A stretch of 64,000 nt of DNA from Bacillota bacterium (lineage in GTDB: Bacteria; Bacillota; UBA4882; UBA8346): contig JAEZFP010000068.1 in the NCBI GenBank assembly GCA_023417475.1, forward strand, positions 327,036 to 391,035, read 5' to 3'. A program made the translations under genes and the position numbers. Shown in pieces: positions 33,723 through 42,447 of this stretch; the first letter of the stretch is position 1, and each line of letters starts with the position of its first letter. The notes below the pieces were generated by a model. The model was not told the origin of the DNA and ran no database searches. It saw nothing but the letters and a program-made list of their open reading frames with translations.

Positions 33723-34565
33723 TTAGAAGCTGTATTTCACACGAATTTGGTTGGTGGTGTCAACGCTCTTGTCTTCGGATTCACCGAAAGTTCTCAATTC
33801 GGTTGACAGATTGTTGGTGAAGTTGTAACCGAGGCGGGTTGCCCATGCGGATTGATTGTCAGCGGCTTCCATGTCATATTCGCCGCGAACATACGCTTTG
33901 TTCACGTTAACCGAAGCGCCAACTTTCGCAACGTCATTGTCATTGAAGTCTTTACCGTATTCGCCATAAACGTTCACGTTTTTGGTCGGTTGAGCGGTAA
34001 CTTGCCATACCAATGAATCTTCCGGATTGGCTTCGTTCTTCTGATAGTTCACGCCAACGCTAGCGATACCGAAGTTGTAGTCGGCTTCAACCTGATAGGC
34101 GCCGGCGTTAAAGTCGGAATCGGCTTTCGGTTGGTAACCGATGGCCAAGTTGATGTTTTCGCCAACTTTCGGCATAACCTTAATCGCAACCGGAGCCAAC
34201 ATTTCTTGGGTGCTGGAATCCATGATGGTCATCACCGAAGGATTGTATTCGAATTGACCAACTTGAATATCGGCTAATTTATTTTTATAGGTGAAGCTGG
34301 CTTCATGAAGGCTAATGCTGTCGGTAGTATTACCAAGGTTATCGGTCTGATCCATTCCCCGTTTCAACTGCAGGTGGTAATCAAGATTTTTGTCCAGTTG
34401 GCCGTCAAAATTGATTTTCCCCTCAAATGAAGCGTTGTCTTGAATCGAACCGGTCAAACCCATTTTATAAGATACTTCACCATTGACATTAGGAGCAGCG
34501 GAAACGGCTACTGCGGTAGATACTACTAAAGAGAATGTTACGATTGATGTTAATAACTTTTTCAA
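33723..34565 (-). CDS. Putative outer-membrane beta-barrel (porin-like) protein
   Basis: 280 aa with a signal peptide (SIVTFSLVVSTAVAVSAAP). The body is a series of alternating polar/apolar strands (LDYHLQLKRGM, ASFTYKNKLADIQVGQFEY, INLAIGYQPK, ASVGVNYQKN) and ends in RVKYSF. A terminal Phe with alternating hydrophobics is the sorting signal of outer-membrane proteins. Start is a TTG after TTAGGAGG. Monocistronic with a long leader. Function as a porin is inference. Confidence 0.65.
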   Translation of the reverse strand: MKKLLTSIVTFSLVVSTAVAVSAAPNVNGEVSYKMGLTGSIQDNASFEGKINFDGQLDKNLDYHLQLKRGMDQTDNLGNTTDSISLHEASFTYKNKLADIQVGQFEYNPSVMTIMDSSTQEMLAPVAIKVMPKVGENINLAIGYQPKADSDFNAGAYQVEADYNFGIASVGVNYQKNEANPEDSLVWQVTAQPTKNVNVYGEYGKDFNDNDVAKVGASVNVNKAYVRGEYDMEAADNQSAWATRLGYNFTNNLSTELRTFGESEDKSVDTTNQIRVKYSF

Positions 34566-34756
34566 AATGTGTGCCTCCTAAAGAATTATAATTTAATTTT
34601 TGCTGAGACGAAAACTGCGATTCATGGTAACAAGATTCTTTGGAGAAACAAGAAACATCTTTCGTGCTTCGCACCACTCCTTTCGCGATAAACAAATGGA
34701 ATTCATGATACATAAATTGTTTACCGGCGTATGTGTTTTTCAAAGTTCATGAACTC

Positions 34757-34785
34757 ATTCTACAGCTAGATGACCATTTTGTGAA
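34757..34785 (-). promoter_or_regulatory. Promoter of the barrel protein
   Basis: TTCACA (34780-34785) and TAGAAT (34757-34762) on the minus strand with 17-bp spacing. This predicts a leader of about 185 nt. The leader holds a 9-bp helix GGTAAACAA/TTGTTTATC and a small GTGC/GCAC hairpin. The remainder of the 34566-34920 spacer shows nothing else. Confidence 0.6.
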
Positions 34786-34877
34786 TAGGCCAGATGTTTC
34801 ATTAGTTTCACATAATTATGTTGCATTTTATAGGATTGCTGGCACCGGTTGACATTTTAACAATCACGCCCCCATGC

Positions 34878-34915
34878 GAAGCGAAAAGCGCGCCGTTTGG
34901 CGCGCTTTTCGCTTC
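34878..34915 (-). terminator. Terminator after codY
   Basis: A perfect 17-bp stem beginning GAAGCGAAAAGCGCGCC with a 4-nt loop directly past the codY stop; there is no following T-tract. Confidence 0.7.
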
Positions 34916-34920
34916 TATCG

Positions 34921-35658
34921 TCAACTATTGAAACGTTCAAATAATGCCCCGAGAAACTGCTGGTCTTTTATTTTGATATAGGTTCCTTTGATCCCTAATG
35001 ACCGTGATTCAACCACTCCGGCGCTTTCTAACTTACGCATCGCATTGACGATCACCGAACGGGAGATGCCGATGCGATCCGCCACCTTGCTGGCGATTAA
35101 AAAACCTTCCATGCCGTTGAGGACTTCAAAGACATTGCGAATCGCTTTAATCTCGGAAAACGACAACGAATTAAGGACTTGTAACGCATTAAACGATTGA
35201 CGGTCTGCCAAATCGGTCTTGAGATTTTGTTCATACATGTAAATACAAACCACCAAGGCCGCCGTTTCCGCCAAGATTAGCTCATCGGTCGTAAGTTGCC
35301 GTTTTTGAGCGAAAATCATATGCCCAGAGGTGCCTTGCGTCTTCCGAATCGGAATTAATGTCATAAACTGATACGGCAAACTCAAATTGGGTTCATTCAA
35401 AAAGCAGCTGTCAACAGGCAGATTAAGCGTTGTTTCAAAAACAAAACTTAAACGTTGTTTGAACTCCGGTTTTAACTCCGGTTTTCGCTGGGTCTCCGAC
35501 GCCGGGAACAAACTGCTTTGACAGGCGAGAACCTCGCCATTTTCACTGATCAGAAAAATTTCGCAATTGATAATACCGGATATCTCTTTGACTAACTTTT
35601 CTAAATTGATATTATTTAACTTAAGCAACCCCTTAACCGCATTAAAATTGTCAACCAT
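34921..35658 (-). CDS. codY: GTP- and branched-chain amino acid-sensing regulator CodY
   Basis: 245 aa. The C-terminal winged helix (ASKVADRIGISRSVIVNAMR, LGIKGTYIKI) is nearly identical to the CodY DNA-binding motif. The N-terminal GAF-like domain would bind branched-chain amino acids. ATG at 35658 has an AAGGAGCG site; the frame extends 18 codons more. It follows xerC as in Bacillus, but hslV and hslU, which normally stand between them, are absent. Confidence 0.95.
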   Translation of the reverse strand: MVDNFNAVKGLLKLNNINLEKLVKEISGIINCEIFLISENGEVLACQSSLFPASETQRKPELKPEFKQRLSFVFETTLNLPVDSCFLNEPNLSLPYQFMTLIPIRKTQGTSGHMIFAQKRQLTTDELILAETAALVVCIYMYEQNLKTDLADRQSFNALQVLNSLSFSEIKAIRNVFEVLNGMEGFLIASKVADRIGISRSVIVNAMRKLESAGVVESRSLGIKGTYIKIKDQQFLGALFERFNS

Positions 35659-35740
35659 TTTGTAATCGCTCCTTGATTCTAGAGATTTGAACCTCCCTGA
35701 AAGCGATTCCACTTTTCTCTCTACATATACGGGAATAACG

Positions 35741-36646
35741 CTAAGCCCGTGGATGACTTTTAAGATACACTGAGCGAATCTTTTCTCGTGTCAAATGAGT
35801 ATAAATTTGAGTTGTCGAGATGTCAACATGTCCTAATAATTCTTGAACTACTCGTAAATCAGCTCCATTCTCCAACAAATGGGTGGCAAAGGTATGCCGG
35901 ATGGTGTGTGGACTCACCTTGCGATTTATGGCCAATTGCTGGATGTATTTATCAAACATTCGTTGGATACTCCGGCCGCTCAGCCTTGTCCCACGGAAAT
36001 TCAGGAATACGTTGGTTACCGCTTTTGTTTGACTTGACAGTTGTCGTTTTAATAGAGCCGGCCTCACCTCTCTTAAGTATTTTTCTAAAGCGCGTCGCGC
36101 CGCTCCCCCGAACGGAACCATTCTTTCTTTTGACCCCTTGCCAAACACCCGCAAATAACCGCGAGACAAGTCAAGATCAGCCAAGTTCAAACCCACAACT
36201 TCCTGAAGGCGCAGACCGCTTGAGTATAAAAGTTCTAAAATCGCCAAATCCCGAACCTCAAGTTGCTTGTTGCCGTCCGGTAATTCCAGCAAATCAGTGA
36301 CTTCTTGTTGAACTAAAAATTGCGGCAACCTTTTATCCCGTTTGGGGGAGGTTATCCCTAAAACCGGGTTTTTCTCCAAAACTCCTTCCCGGCACAAAAA
36401 TTTAAAAAACGAACGGATACAGGCTAACTTTCTAGCCATCGAGCTCTTCGCATAATCACTCTGCTTAAGCAGGGATAAAAATTCCCGAATCATGATGTGG
36501 TCGACCGAACGTAGGTCAACAACCTTTTTTTCGTTTAAAAAATCAATGAACTGACCAAGATCAAGCCCATAACTTTCAAGCGTTTTGGACGAGTAATTTT
36601 TAGCGACTCGAAGATTGGTTAAAAATTCATCGACGAAATTTTCCAA
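35741..36646 (-). CDS. xerC: Tyrosine recombinase XerC
   Basis: About 301 aa. The N-terminal SAM-like core-binding domain is followed by the catalytic domain. Active-site residues appear in SGLRLQEVVGL (Arg), HTIRHTFATHLLENGADLR (His-x2-Arg), LGHVDISTTQIYTH (His and nucleophile Tyr). It resolves chromosome dimers at dif; no dif site was recognised here. A TTG at 36646 after AAGGTGA is preferred over the GTG three codons upstream. Confidence 0.94.
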   Translation of the reverse strand: MENFVDEFLTNLRVAKNYSSKTLESYGLDLGQFIDFLNEKKVVDLRSVDHIMIREFLSLLKQSDYAKSSMARKLACIRSFFKFLCREGVLEKNPVLGITSPKRDKRLPQFLVQQEVTDLLELPDGNKQLEVRDLAILELLYSSGLRLQEVVGLNLADLDLSRGYLRVFGKGSKERMVPFGGAARRALEKYLREVRPALLKRQLSSQTKAVTNVFLNFRGTRLSGRSIQRMFDKYIQQLAINRKVSPHTIRHTFATHLLENGADLRVVQELLGHVDISTTQIYTHLTREKIRSVYLKSHPRA

Positions 36647-36745
36647 AATCTTCACCTTGATATTAGCATATTAATTTGTTTTTAACAATAAAAAACCAAA
36701 GAATTATCTGTTTAATCTAAATAATTCGAACCTTACTTCAAAAAT

Positions 36746-38056
36746 TCAAAAAATTGTATCAAGTACATTTTTCTGTAGAATATCCAATGCTCGCTGGGAA
36801 ATTTGCAAATAACGTTCCTTTTTATTTTTGATACGCTCGCCCAACGACGGGATTAACCCAAAATTGATATTCATCGGCTGAAAATACCGTGAATCGGCGT
36901 TGCAAATATAATGAGCCAAGGCTCCGGTAGCCGTCTCCTGAGGAAAGACGAGCGGTTCGGCTCCCTGAACCAGTCGGGCGCAGTTGATTCCCGCCACCAA
37001 TCCGGCGCTGGTCGATTCGACATAACCTTCGACTCCGGTAATCTGACCGGCAAAAAACAGCTCGGGACGAAACTTGGCTTGATACGTCGGCTGCAGCACG
37101 GTCGGTGAATTGATATAGGTGTTCCGGTGCATCACTCCGTAGCGGACAAACTCGGCATTTTCCAATCCGGGAATCATCCGAAAGACCCGTTTCTGCTCGC
37201 CCCATTTTAAATGAGTTTGAAAACCGACCAAATTATATAAATTACCATCGCGGTCTTCCGGGCGCAGTTGCACCAGCGCATACGGCCAACGCCCCGTACG
37301 GGGATCGTCGATTCCAACCGGTTTCATTGGGCCATATCGTAACGTATCCGGTCCGCGTTTGCCCAAAACTTCCACCGGCATGCAACCCTCAAAAAAAATC
37401 GCCCGTTCATTGGGCAGATGGGCCTCGGATACCTCCGCCGCGGTCAGTTCGTTCCAAAACCTTTCATACTCTTCTTTGGTGAACGGACAATTAAGATAAA
37501 CACCGTCCCCTTTATCGTAACGCGACGCCTCAAAAACCAGCTCGCGGTTGAGCGATTCCGCCGTGACAATGGGAGCCGCCGCGTCGTAGAAATAGAAGTA
37601 CTGCTGTCCGGTTTGGGCTTGGATCGCTGTTGCCAGGTCCGGTGAAGTTAAAGGCCCGGTAGCTATAATTACCGGACCGTCGGGGATTGCGGTGACTTCT
37701 TGACGGACGATCTCAATTAACGGCTGTTCCGCAAGGGTGGTCGAGATATATTTTGAAAAAGCCCCGCGATCAACAGCCAACGCGCCGCCGGCCGGAACTC
37801 TGGTTGCGTTCGCGGCCCGCATTACTAAAGAATTCATCCCCCGTAATTCTTCTTTTAAAAGTCCGACGGCATTTTCCAACGAAGCGCCCCGTAAAGAGTT
37901 GCTACAGACCAATTCGGCAAATCCCCCGGTATGATGCGCCGGGGTCATCTTATGCGGACGCATCTCGTATAACCGAACCGCGATATTGCGTTGGGTTAAC
38001 TGCCAGGCGGCTTCCGATCCCGCCAGCCCGGCCCCGATCACATGAACAACCGTCAT
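36746..38056 (-). CDS. trmFO: FAD/folate-dependent tRNA (uracil-54-C5)-methyltransferase TrmFO
   Basis: 436 aa; makes T54 in tRNA using methylenetetrahydrofolate and FAD. The N-terminal FAD motif is VIGAGLAGSEAAWQL and the family motif is GGFAELVCSNSLRG. The ATG overlaps the topA stop (ATGA), indicating coupled translation. Confidence 0.96.
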   Translation of the reverse strand: MTVVHVIGAGLAGSEAAWQLTQRNIAVRLYEMRPHKMTPAHHTGGFAELVCSNSLRGASLENAVGLLKEELRGMNSLVMRAANATRVPAGGALAVDRGAFSKYISTTLAEQPLIEIVRQEVTAIPDGPVIIATGPLTSPDLATAIQAQTGQQYFYFYDAAAPIVTAESLNRELVFEASRYDKGDGVYLNCPFTKEEYERFWNELTAAEVSEAHLPNERAIFFEGCMPVEVLGKRGPDTLRYGPMKPVGIDDPRTGRWPYALVQLRPEDRDGNLYNLVGFQTHLKWGEQKRVFRMIPGLENAEFVRYGVMHRNTYINSPTVLQPTYQAKFRPELFFAGQITGVEGYVESTSAGLVAGINCARLVQGAEPLVFPQETATGALAHYICNADSRYFQPMNINFGLIPSLGERIKNKKERYLQISQRALDILQKNVLDTIF

Positions 38057-40152
38057 TCGGTTCCGCCTTCGGTCAGTTCAACCGTGTAACCGCAGTTGGC
38101 ATTGGTACAAGTGACTTGTTTGGTTTGGGTCTTGCCGCCCTTGACGGTGCACATCGAACCGCAGGTAGGGCAGGCTTCCTTATACGGGCGTTCCCAGGTA
38201 ACAAAGTCACATTCGGGATATTTGTTACAACCATAAAACATCCGGCCTTTTTTTGACTTGCGTTCGACAATTTCGCCTTGACCGCACTTGGGGCACTTTA
38301 ACCCTAAGACCTTCCGTAACGGTTTGGCGTTTTTGCATTCGGGATAACCGGGACAGGCCAGGAACTTGCCGAACCGACCGTATTTATAGACCATCGTGCG
38401 GCCGCATTTTTCACATTTTTCGTCGCTTTCCTCCACCGGAACTTCGACGCGCTCAACCGTTTCTTTGGCTTGAGCCAGTTCTTCGCTGAAGGTGCCGTAG
38501 AAATCGGCCAAGACCTTAACCCAATCAACGTTTCCTTCGGCGATTTGGTCGAGTTTTTCTTCCATTTCGGCGGTGAACTCATAGTCAATAATCTGGCCAA
38601 ACTTTTGTTTTAAAAGGTCAACAACCACTTGACCAAGATCAGTTGGTTTAAAGCGTTTTTCTTCAATTAAAACGTAATTACGCTTGATAATCGTATCAAT
38701 GGTCGGAGCAAATGTGCTGGGCCGGCCGATTCCTTTCTCCTCCAGCGTTTTAATCAGCGTTGCCTCGGTGTAGCGCGGCGGGGGTTGGGTAAAATGCTGT
38801 TTGGGGTCGATCTTGCCAAGCGTTACCTTCTCTCCTTCGGACAACTCCGGTAAACTTCCTTCTTCTTCCGGAGAATCATCGTCAATCCCTTCCTGATAAA
38901 CCTCGAGAAAACCGGAAAACTTCAACATACTGCCATTGGCCCGGAAAACAAAGTCTCCCCCTTTGATCTCTACGCCGACCGTATCCATTATGGCGGGGCG
39001 TATTTGGCTGGCGACAAAACGGGCCCAAATCAATTGGTAAAGCCGAAACTGATCACGCGACAAAAACGCTTTGACCGCTTCCGGGGTTCTGTCGACTTGG
39101 GTCGGGCGAATCGCCTCATGGGCTTCCTGCGCGCCGGCGGTTTTGGTCTTATATACCGGGGACTTGTCGGGTAAAAATTCAGCGCCGTACCGTTCTTTGA
39201 TGGTATCCCGCGCCGCAATCTGAGCCTCTTCGGCAATCCGCACCGAATCGGTTCGCATATAAGTGATCAATCCATCGCTGCCGGCATCCCCCAACTCGAT
39301 TCCTTCATAAAGTTGCTGCGCCAACATCATTGTCTTTTTCGCGCCAAAACCCAGTTTCCGCGCAGCTTCTTGCTGCAAACTGCTTGTCGTAAACGGAGCT
39401 GCCGGGTAGCGAAATTTTTCTTTCCGTTTGACCTCTGTGACCGCATATTGATGTTTTTTCAGTTCGGCCGCAATCGTCTGCGCCGTTTCAGCATTGGCAA
39501 TCTCCAACTTTTTTTTGCCCCTGGAGGTTAGTTTGGCGGAAAACGAAGCCTTTTTGGCAGTTTTGAAAGCGCCGACAATTGTCCAATATTCTTCCTGGAC
39601 AAATTCACGAATCTCTTGTTCCCGCTCGCAGATTAGACGGACCGCGACCGATTGGACGCGACCGGCGCTTAGGCCCCGCCGGACCTTGCGCCATAACAAC
39701 GGACTTAATTCATAACCGACGATACGGTCAAGAATCCGCCGCGCCTGTTGCGCATTGACTTTATCAATATCAATGGGACGGGGATTTTTTAACGAGTTCT
39801 CGACCGCCCGTTTTGTAATCTCGTGAAACTCAACCCGTTGGCAGCGCTCTTGCTTCAAATCCAAAATATTCGCCAAATGCCAGGAGATCGCTTCTCCTTC
39901 GCGATCAGGGTCGGTGGCGAGAAAGATGGAATCCGCTTTTTTGGCCGATTCCTTTAGCTCTTGAATAATCTTACCTTTCCCGCGGATATTAATATATTTC
40001 GGTTTAAAACCGTTTTGAACGTCCACTCCAAATTGACTCTTGGGAAGATCCACAACATGACCCATGGACGCTCGCACCATATACTTTTTGCCTAAGTACT
40101 TCTCAATGGTTTTTGCTTTGGCCGGTGATTCAACGATTACCAATGATTTCAC
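38053..40152 (-). CDS. topA: DNA topoisomerase I
   Basis: 699 aa type IA enzyme that relaxes negative supercoils. The Toprim domain starts SLVIVESPAKAKTIEKYLG with DPDREGEAISWH. The nucleophile Tyr lies in GLITYMRTDSVRI. Three C-terminal zinc fingers follow (CEKCGRTM...CPGYPEC; CPKCGQGE...CNKYPEC; CPTCGSMC...CTNANC). GTG at 40152 after TGGAGG. Confidence 0.97.
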   Translation of the reverse strand: MKSLVIVESPAKAKTIEKYLGKKYMVRASMGHVVDLPKSQFGVDVQNGFKPKYINIRGKGKIIQELKESAKKADSIFLATDPDREGEAISWHLANILDLKQERCQRVEFHEITKRAVENSLKNPRPIDIDKVNAQQARRILDRIVGYELSPLLWRKVRRGLSAGRVQSVAVRLICEREQEIREFVQEEYWTIVGAFKTAKKASFSAKLTSRGKKKLEIANAETAQTIAAELKKHQYAVTEVKRKEKFRYPAAPFTTSSLQQEAARKLGFGAKKTMMLAQQLYEGIELGDAGSDGLITYMRTDSVRIAEEAQIAARDTIKERYGAEFLPDKSPVYKTKTAGAQEAHEAIRPTQVDRTPEAVKAFLSRDQFRLYQLIWARFVASQIRPAIMDTVGVEIKGGDFVFRANGSMLKFSGFLEVYQEGIDDDSPEEEGSLPELSEGEKVTLGKIDPKQHFTQPPPRYTEATLIKTLEEKGIGRPSTFAPTIDTIIKRNYVLIEEKRFKPTDLGQVVVDLLKQKFGQIIDYEFTAEMEEKLDQIAEGNVDWVKVLADFYGTFSEELAQAKETVERVEVPVEESDEKCEKCGRTMVYKYGRFGKFLACPGYPECKNAKPLRKVLGLKCPKCGQGEIVERKSKKGRMFYGCNKYPECDFVTWERPYKEACPTCGSMCTVKGGKTQTKQVTCTNANCGYTVELTEGGTE

Positions 40153-40258
40153 AAAAGATACCTCCACCCAGATGAACGTGTTTCACAAATTAGCAACGAG
40201 TTTACAAAACACTGATAAAAATTCATAAAAAAAGGGTTATTCGCTAACCCATAGACGG

Positions 40259-40723
40259 TTAATTTAATGCAAGGCATGACTCCATCTCTTGCGGATGATA
40301 AAGAATTAATAATAATCGTTCCTCATCCTGAATCACTTTATGCAGGATTAACTCCAGTTCTTTTAAGCCGACTTCCGCAATTTCCAAGTCAACCGCTTCG
40401 CTCATGATTTTCTCGCGCTCGACCGCGGAAATTAAATGAGCGTTGCTTAACCGTAAAATTTCACTTTGACATGCTATGGAAAGTTTCCGGGTTTCAGCTT
40501 TACTAAAAATGCGATACCCGTTGCTGCCAAGATTGTGTTCCACGACACTGGTTTTTAAGCTCGTAGGAATCGAATACAGGAGTCGAAAAGCCGCCTCAAT
40601 TTCATTGGGCTGATAGCCCAACTCAATTAAATCGGCAATTAAATTTCTTTCGGAAATTGAACTGTCCCCTTGAAATAATACTTGTTTCATCACATAATTG
40701 GCGATTTCCATAACACGTTCCAT
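40259..40723 (-). CDS. smg: Smg/DUF494 family protein
   Basis: 154 aa. The segment GYRIFSKAETRKLSIACQSE through LISAVEREKIMSEAVDL and GLKELELILHKVI parallels E. coli Smg. As in E. coli it lies between dprA (smf) and topA. The function of Smg is not established. ATG after AAGGGGATG. Confidence 0.75.
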   Translation of the reverse strand: MERVMEIANYVMKQVLFQGDSSISERNLIADLIELGYQPNEIEAAFRLLYSIPTSLKTSVVEHNLGSNGYRIFSKAETRKLSIACQSEILRLSNAHLISAVEREKIMSEAVDLEIAEVGLKELELILHKVIQDEERLLLILYHPQEMESCLALN

Positions 40724-40876
40724 GGTTTCATCCCCTTGTCTGGGCTACTAACTAATCTTTCGGCACAGAAAAGGAACTCCTTTAGTTTAAAAGGTTTCCA
40801 ACCCTTCCGTTTCCACCCTTTGCGAGAACGATAATTTTAATCATAGTATATAATAAAATCTAGTAATTTGTAACAA

Positions 40877-41962
40877 TTATTTTATCCGAATATATAACTG
40901 GCCCGGGAAACGTTTAACAATTCCCTTCAATTCCAAATTGATCAACACCATGTTGAGGGTCGCGGAACCAACGCCGCTGCGGCGTAATATTTGATCAATA
41001 TGTAAAGGTTCGCGGCTCATTGTTTCCAATACCTGTTGCTCCGTCGGATCGTCCGATTGGACCAATGCCGCCGCCACTTCGGCCGCCTCCAAGCAGGGAA
41101 TGGCCAACTCGTCTAAAATATCCCCGAAATTCTCAATCAGCTTGGCGCCTTGCCGAATCAGTTTATGGGGTCCTTTGCTCCCATCGTTTCCAATATTTCC
41201 GGGAACGGCGAACACTTCCCGTCCTTGCTCCGCGGCAAACCCGGCTGTGATCAATGAACCGCTATCTTCAGCCGCTTCCACAACCACGACCCCCAAACTT
41301 AACCCGCTGATGATGCGGTTTCGGGCCGGAAAATTGGCGGCATGAGGTTTGGCGCCCAAAGCGTATTCACTAATAACCGCTCCATGAGCGGCGATCTGCT
41401 CCATCAATCGTTGATTTTCGGCCGGATAAACAATATCCAAGCCGCAACCCAAAACAGCAACCGTGCGGCCATTCGCTTCCAAGGCTCCTTGATGCGCCTG
41501 GGAGTCAATCCCCCGCGCCATGCCGCTGACGACGGTCAACCCTTGATAACTGAGATTCGTAGCCAAGTCCCGCGCCATATACTCCCCTTGCGGGGACGGA
41601 TTACGGGTGCCGACAATCGCAATCGCCAGGTCATCGCCATACTCAAAGCTTCCCCAGGCATAAAAAAGCGGGGGCGGGTCGGCGATCTTCTTTAATAGCG
41701 GGGGATATTTGGGATCCGGAAAACAATAAATCCTAAACCCGCGGCGTTCAATTTTCCGCAATTCCAATTCCGGATCCCAGACTTGGGTTTTAAGCTTAAA
41801 ATTAACATTTTTCACGCCGATCAATTGACTTAATTGGTCCGAGGAAGCGTTCCAAGCCTCTTTCATACTACCAAACGTTTCGAGTAACTTAAAAAAACGA
41901 CTCGAGCCGATTCCGGGAACACGATTCCACCATAGCCAGTATTTGAGCTCCTCCGATTGCAT
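40877..41962 (-). CDS. dprA: DNA-processing protein DprA (Smf)
   Basis: 361 aa; loads RecA on incoming single strands during transformation. The Rossmann-like core has AIAIVGTRNPSPQGEYMA, VVSGMARGIDSQAHQGAL, TVAVLGCGLDIVYPAENQ and FPARNRIISGLS. A C-terminal winged-helix (PLHIDQILRRSGVGSATLN) is present. With ComFB downstream it suggests a competence apparatus. ATG after GGAGGTG. Confidence 0.95.
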   Translation of the reverse strand: MQSEELKYWLWWNRVPGIGSSRFFKLLETFGSMKEAWNASSDQLSQLIGVKNVNFKLKTQVWDPELELRKIERRGFRIYCFPDPKYPPLLKKIADPPPLFYAWGSFEYGDDLAIAIVGTRNPSPQGEYMARDLATNLSYQGLTVVSGMARGIDSQAHQGALEANGRTVAVLGCGLDIVYPAENQRLMEQIAAHGAVISEYALGAKPHAANFPARNRIISGLSLGVVVVEAAEDSGSLITAGFAAEQGREVFAVPGNIGNDGSKGPHKLIRQGAKLIENFGDILDELAIPCLEAAEVAAALVQSDDPTEQQVLETMSREPLHIDQILRRSGVGSATLNMVLINLELKGIVKRFPGQLYIRIK

Positions 41963-42224
41963 GTCGCCACCTCCGCCTATTTAATTCGTGGAAACATCTG
42001 CCATTCCTGCAATTTTTTATACACTCGCGCGATTTTTACGGATTTTTCACGGATTACGCCCTCGGATTAGCCGGCTATTGCCGTTGGGCATCCTGCAAAT
42101 TGGCAATCGTTATTTGCTACAACTTAGCTGGAATTTTCAATTTACCTTAGCTTTAGTTGCCAGCATGATTTGGCGGGTTTCTCAAAATACTATGAACAAC
42201 TTATTGGGTAAGGAGTTGTTTTAC

Positions 42225-42446
42225 TTGAATCAAGACCATGAACATATCTATTTATGCCCGCGCTGCGGCGTCGATACGCTTCACAATACGATTAATCGAA
42301 AAAACGATGTGTACGGCATTGTTTGTACAAATTGCCATACGCCATCGTTGGTTCGAAAAGAAATATTGACCTATCATCAATTAAAATGGGAGGATGAATT
42401 GCGTTTAATCCTCAATAACCTGGATAATCCCTTTGACGACCATTAA
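42225..42446 (+). CDS. Small zinc-ribbon protein, about 73 aa
   Basis: A plus-strand frame with CPRCGVDTLHN and CTNCHTPSLVRKE forming a CxxC-x(n)-CxxC ribbon, then an acidic tail. The longer frame starts at 41988, but a TTG at 42225 with GGTAAGGAG nine bases ahead is the best start. Ends 2 bp before the convergent RNase J gene. Function unknown. Confidence 0.55.
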   Translation: MNQDHEHIYLCPRCGVDTLHNTINRKNDVYGIVCTNCHTPSLVRKEILTYHQLKWEDELRLILNNLDNPFDDH

Positions 42447-42447
42447 A

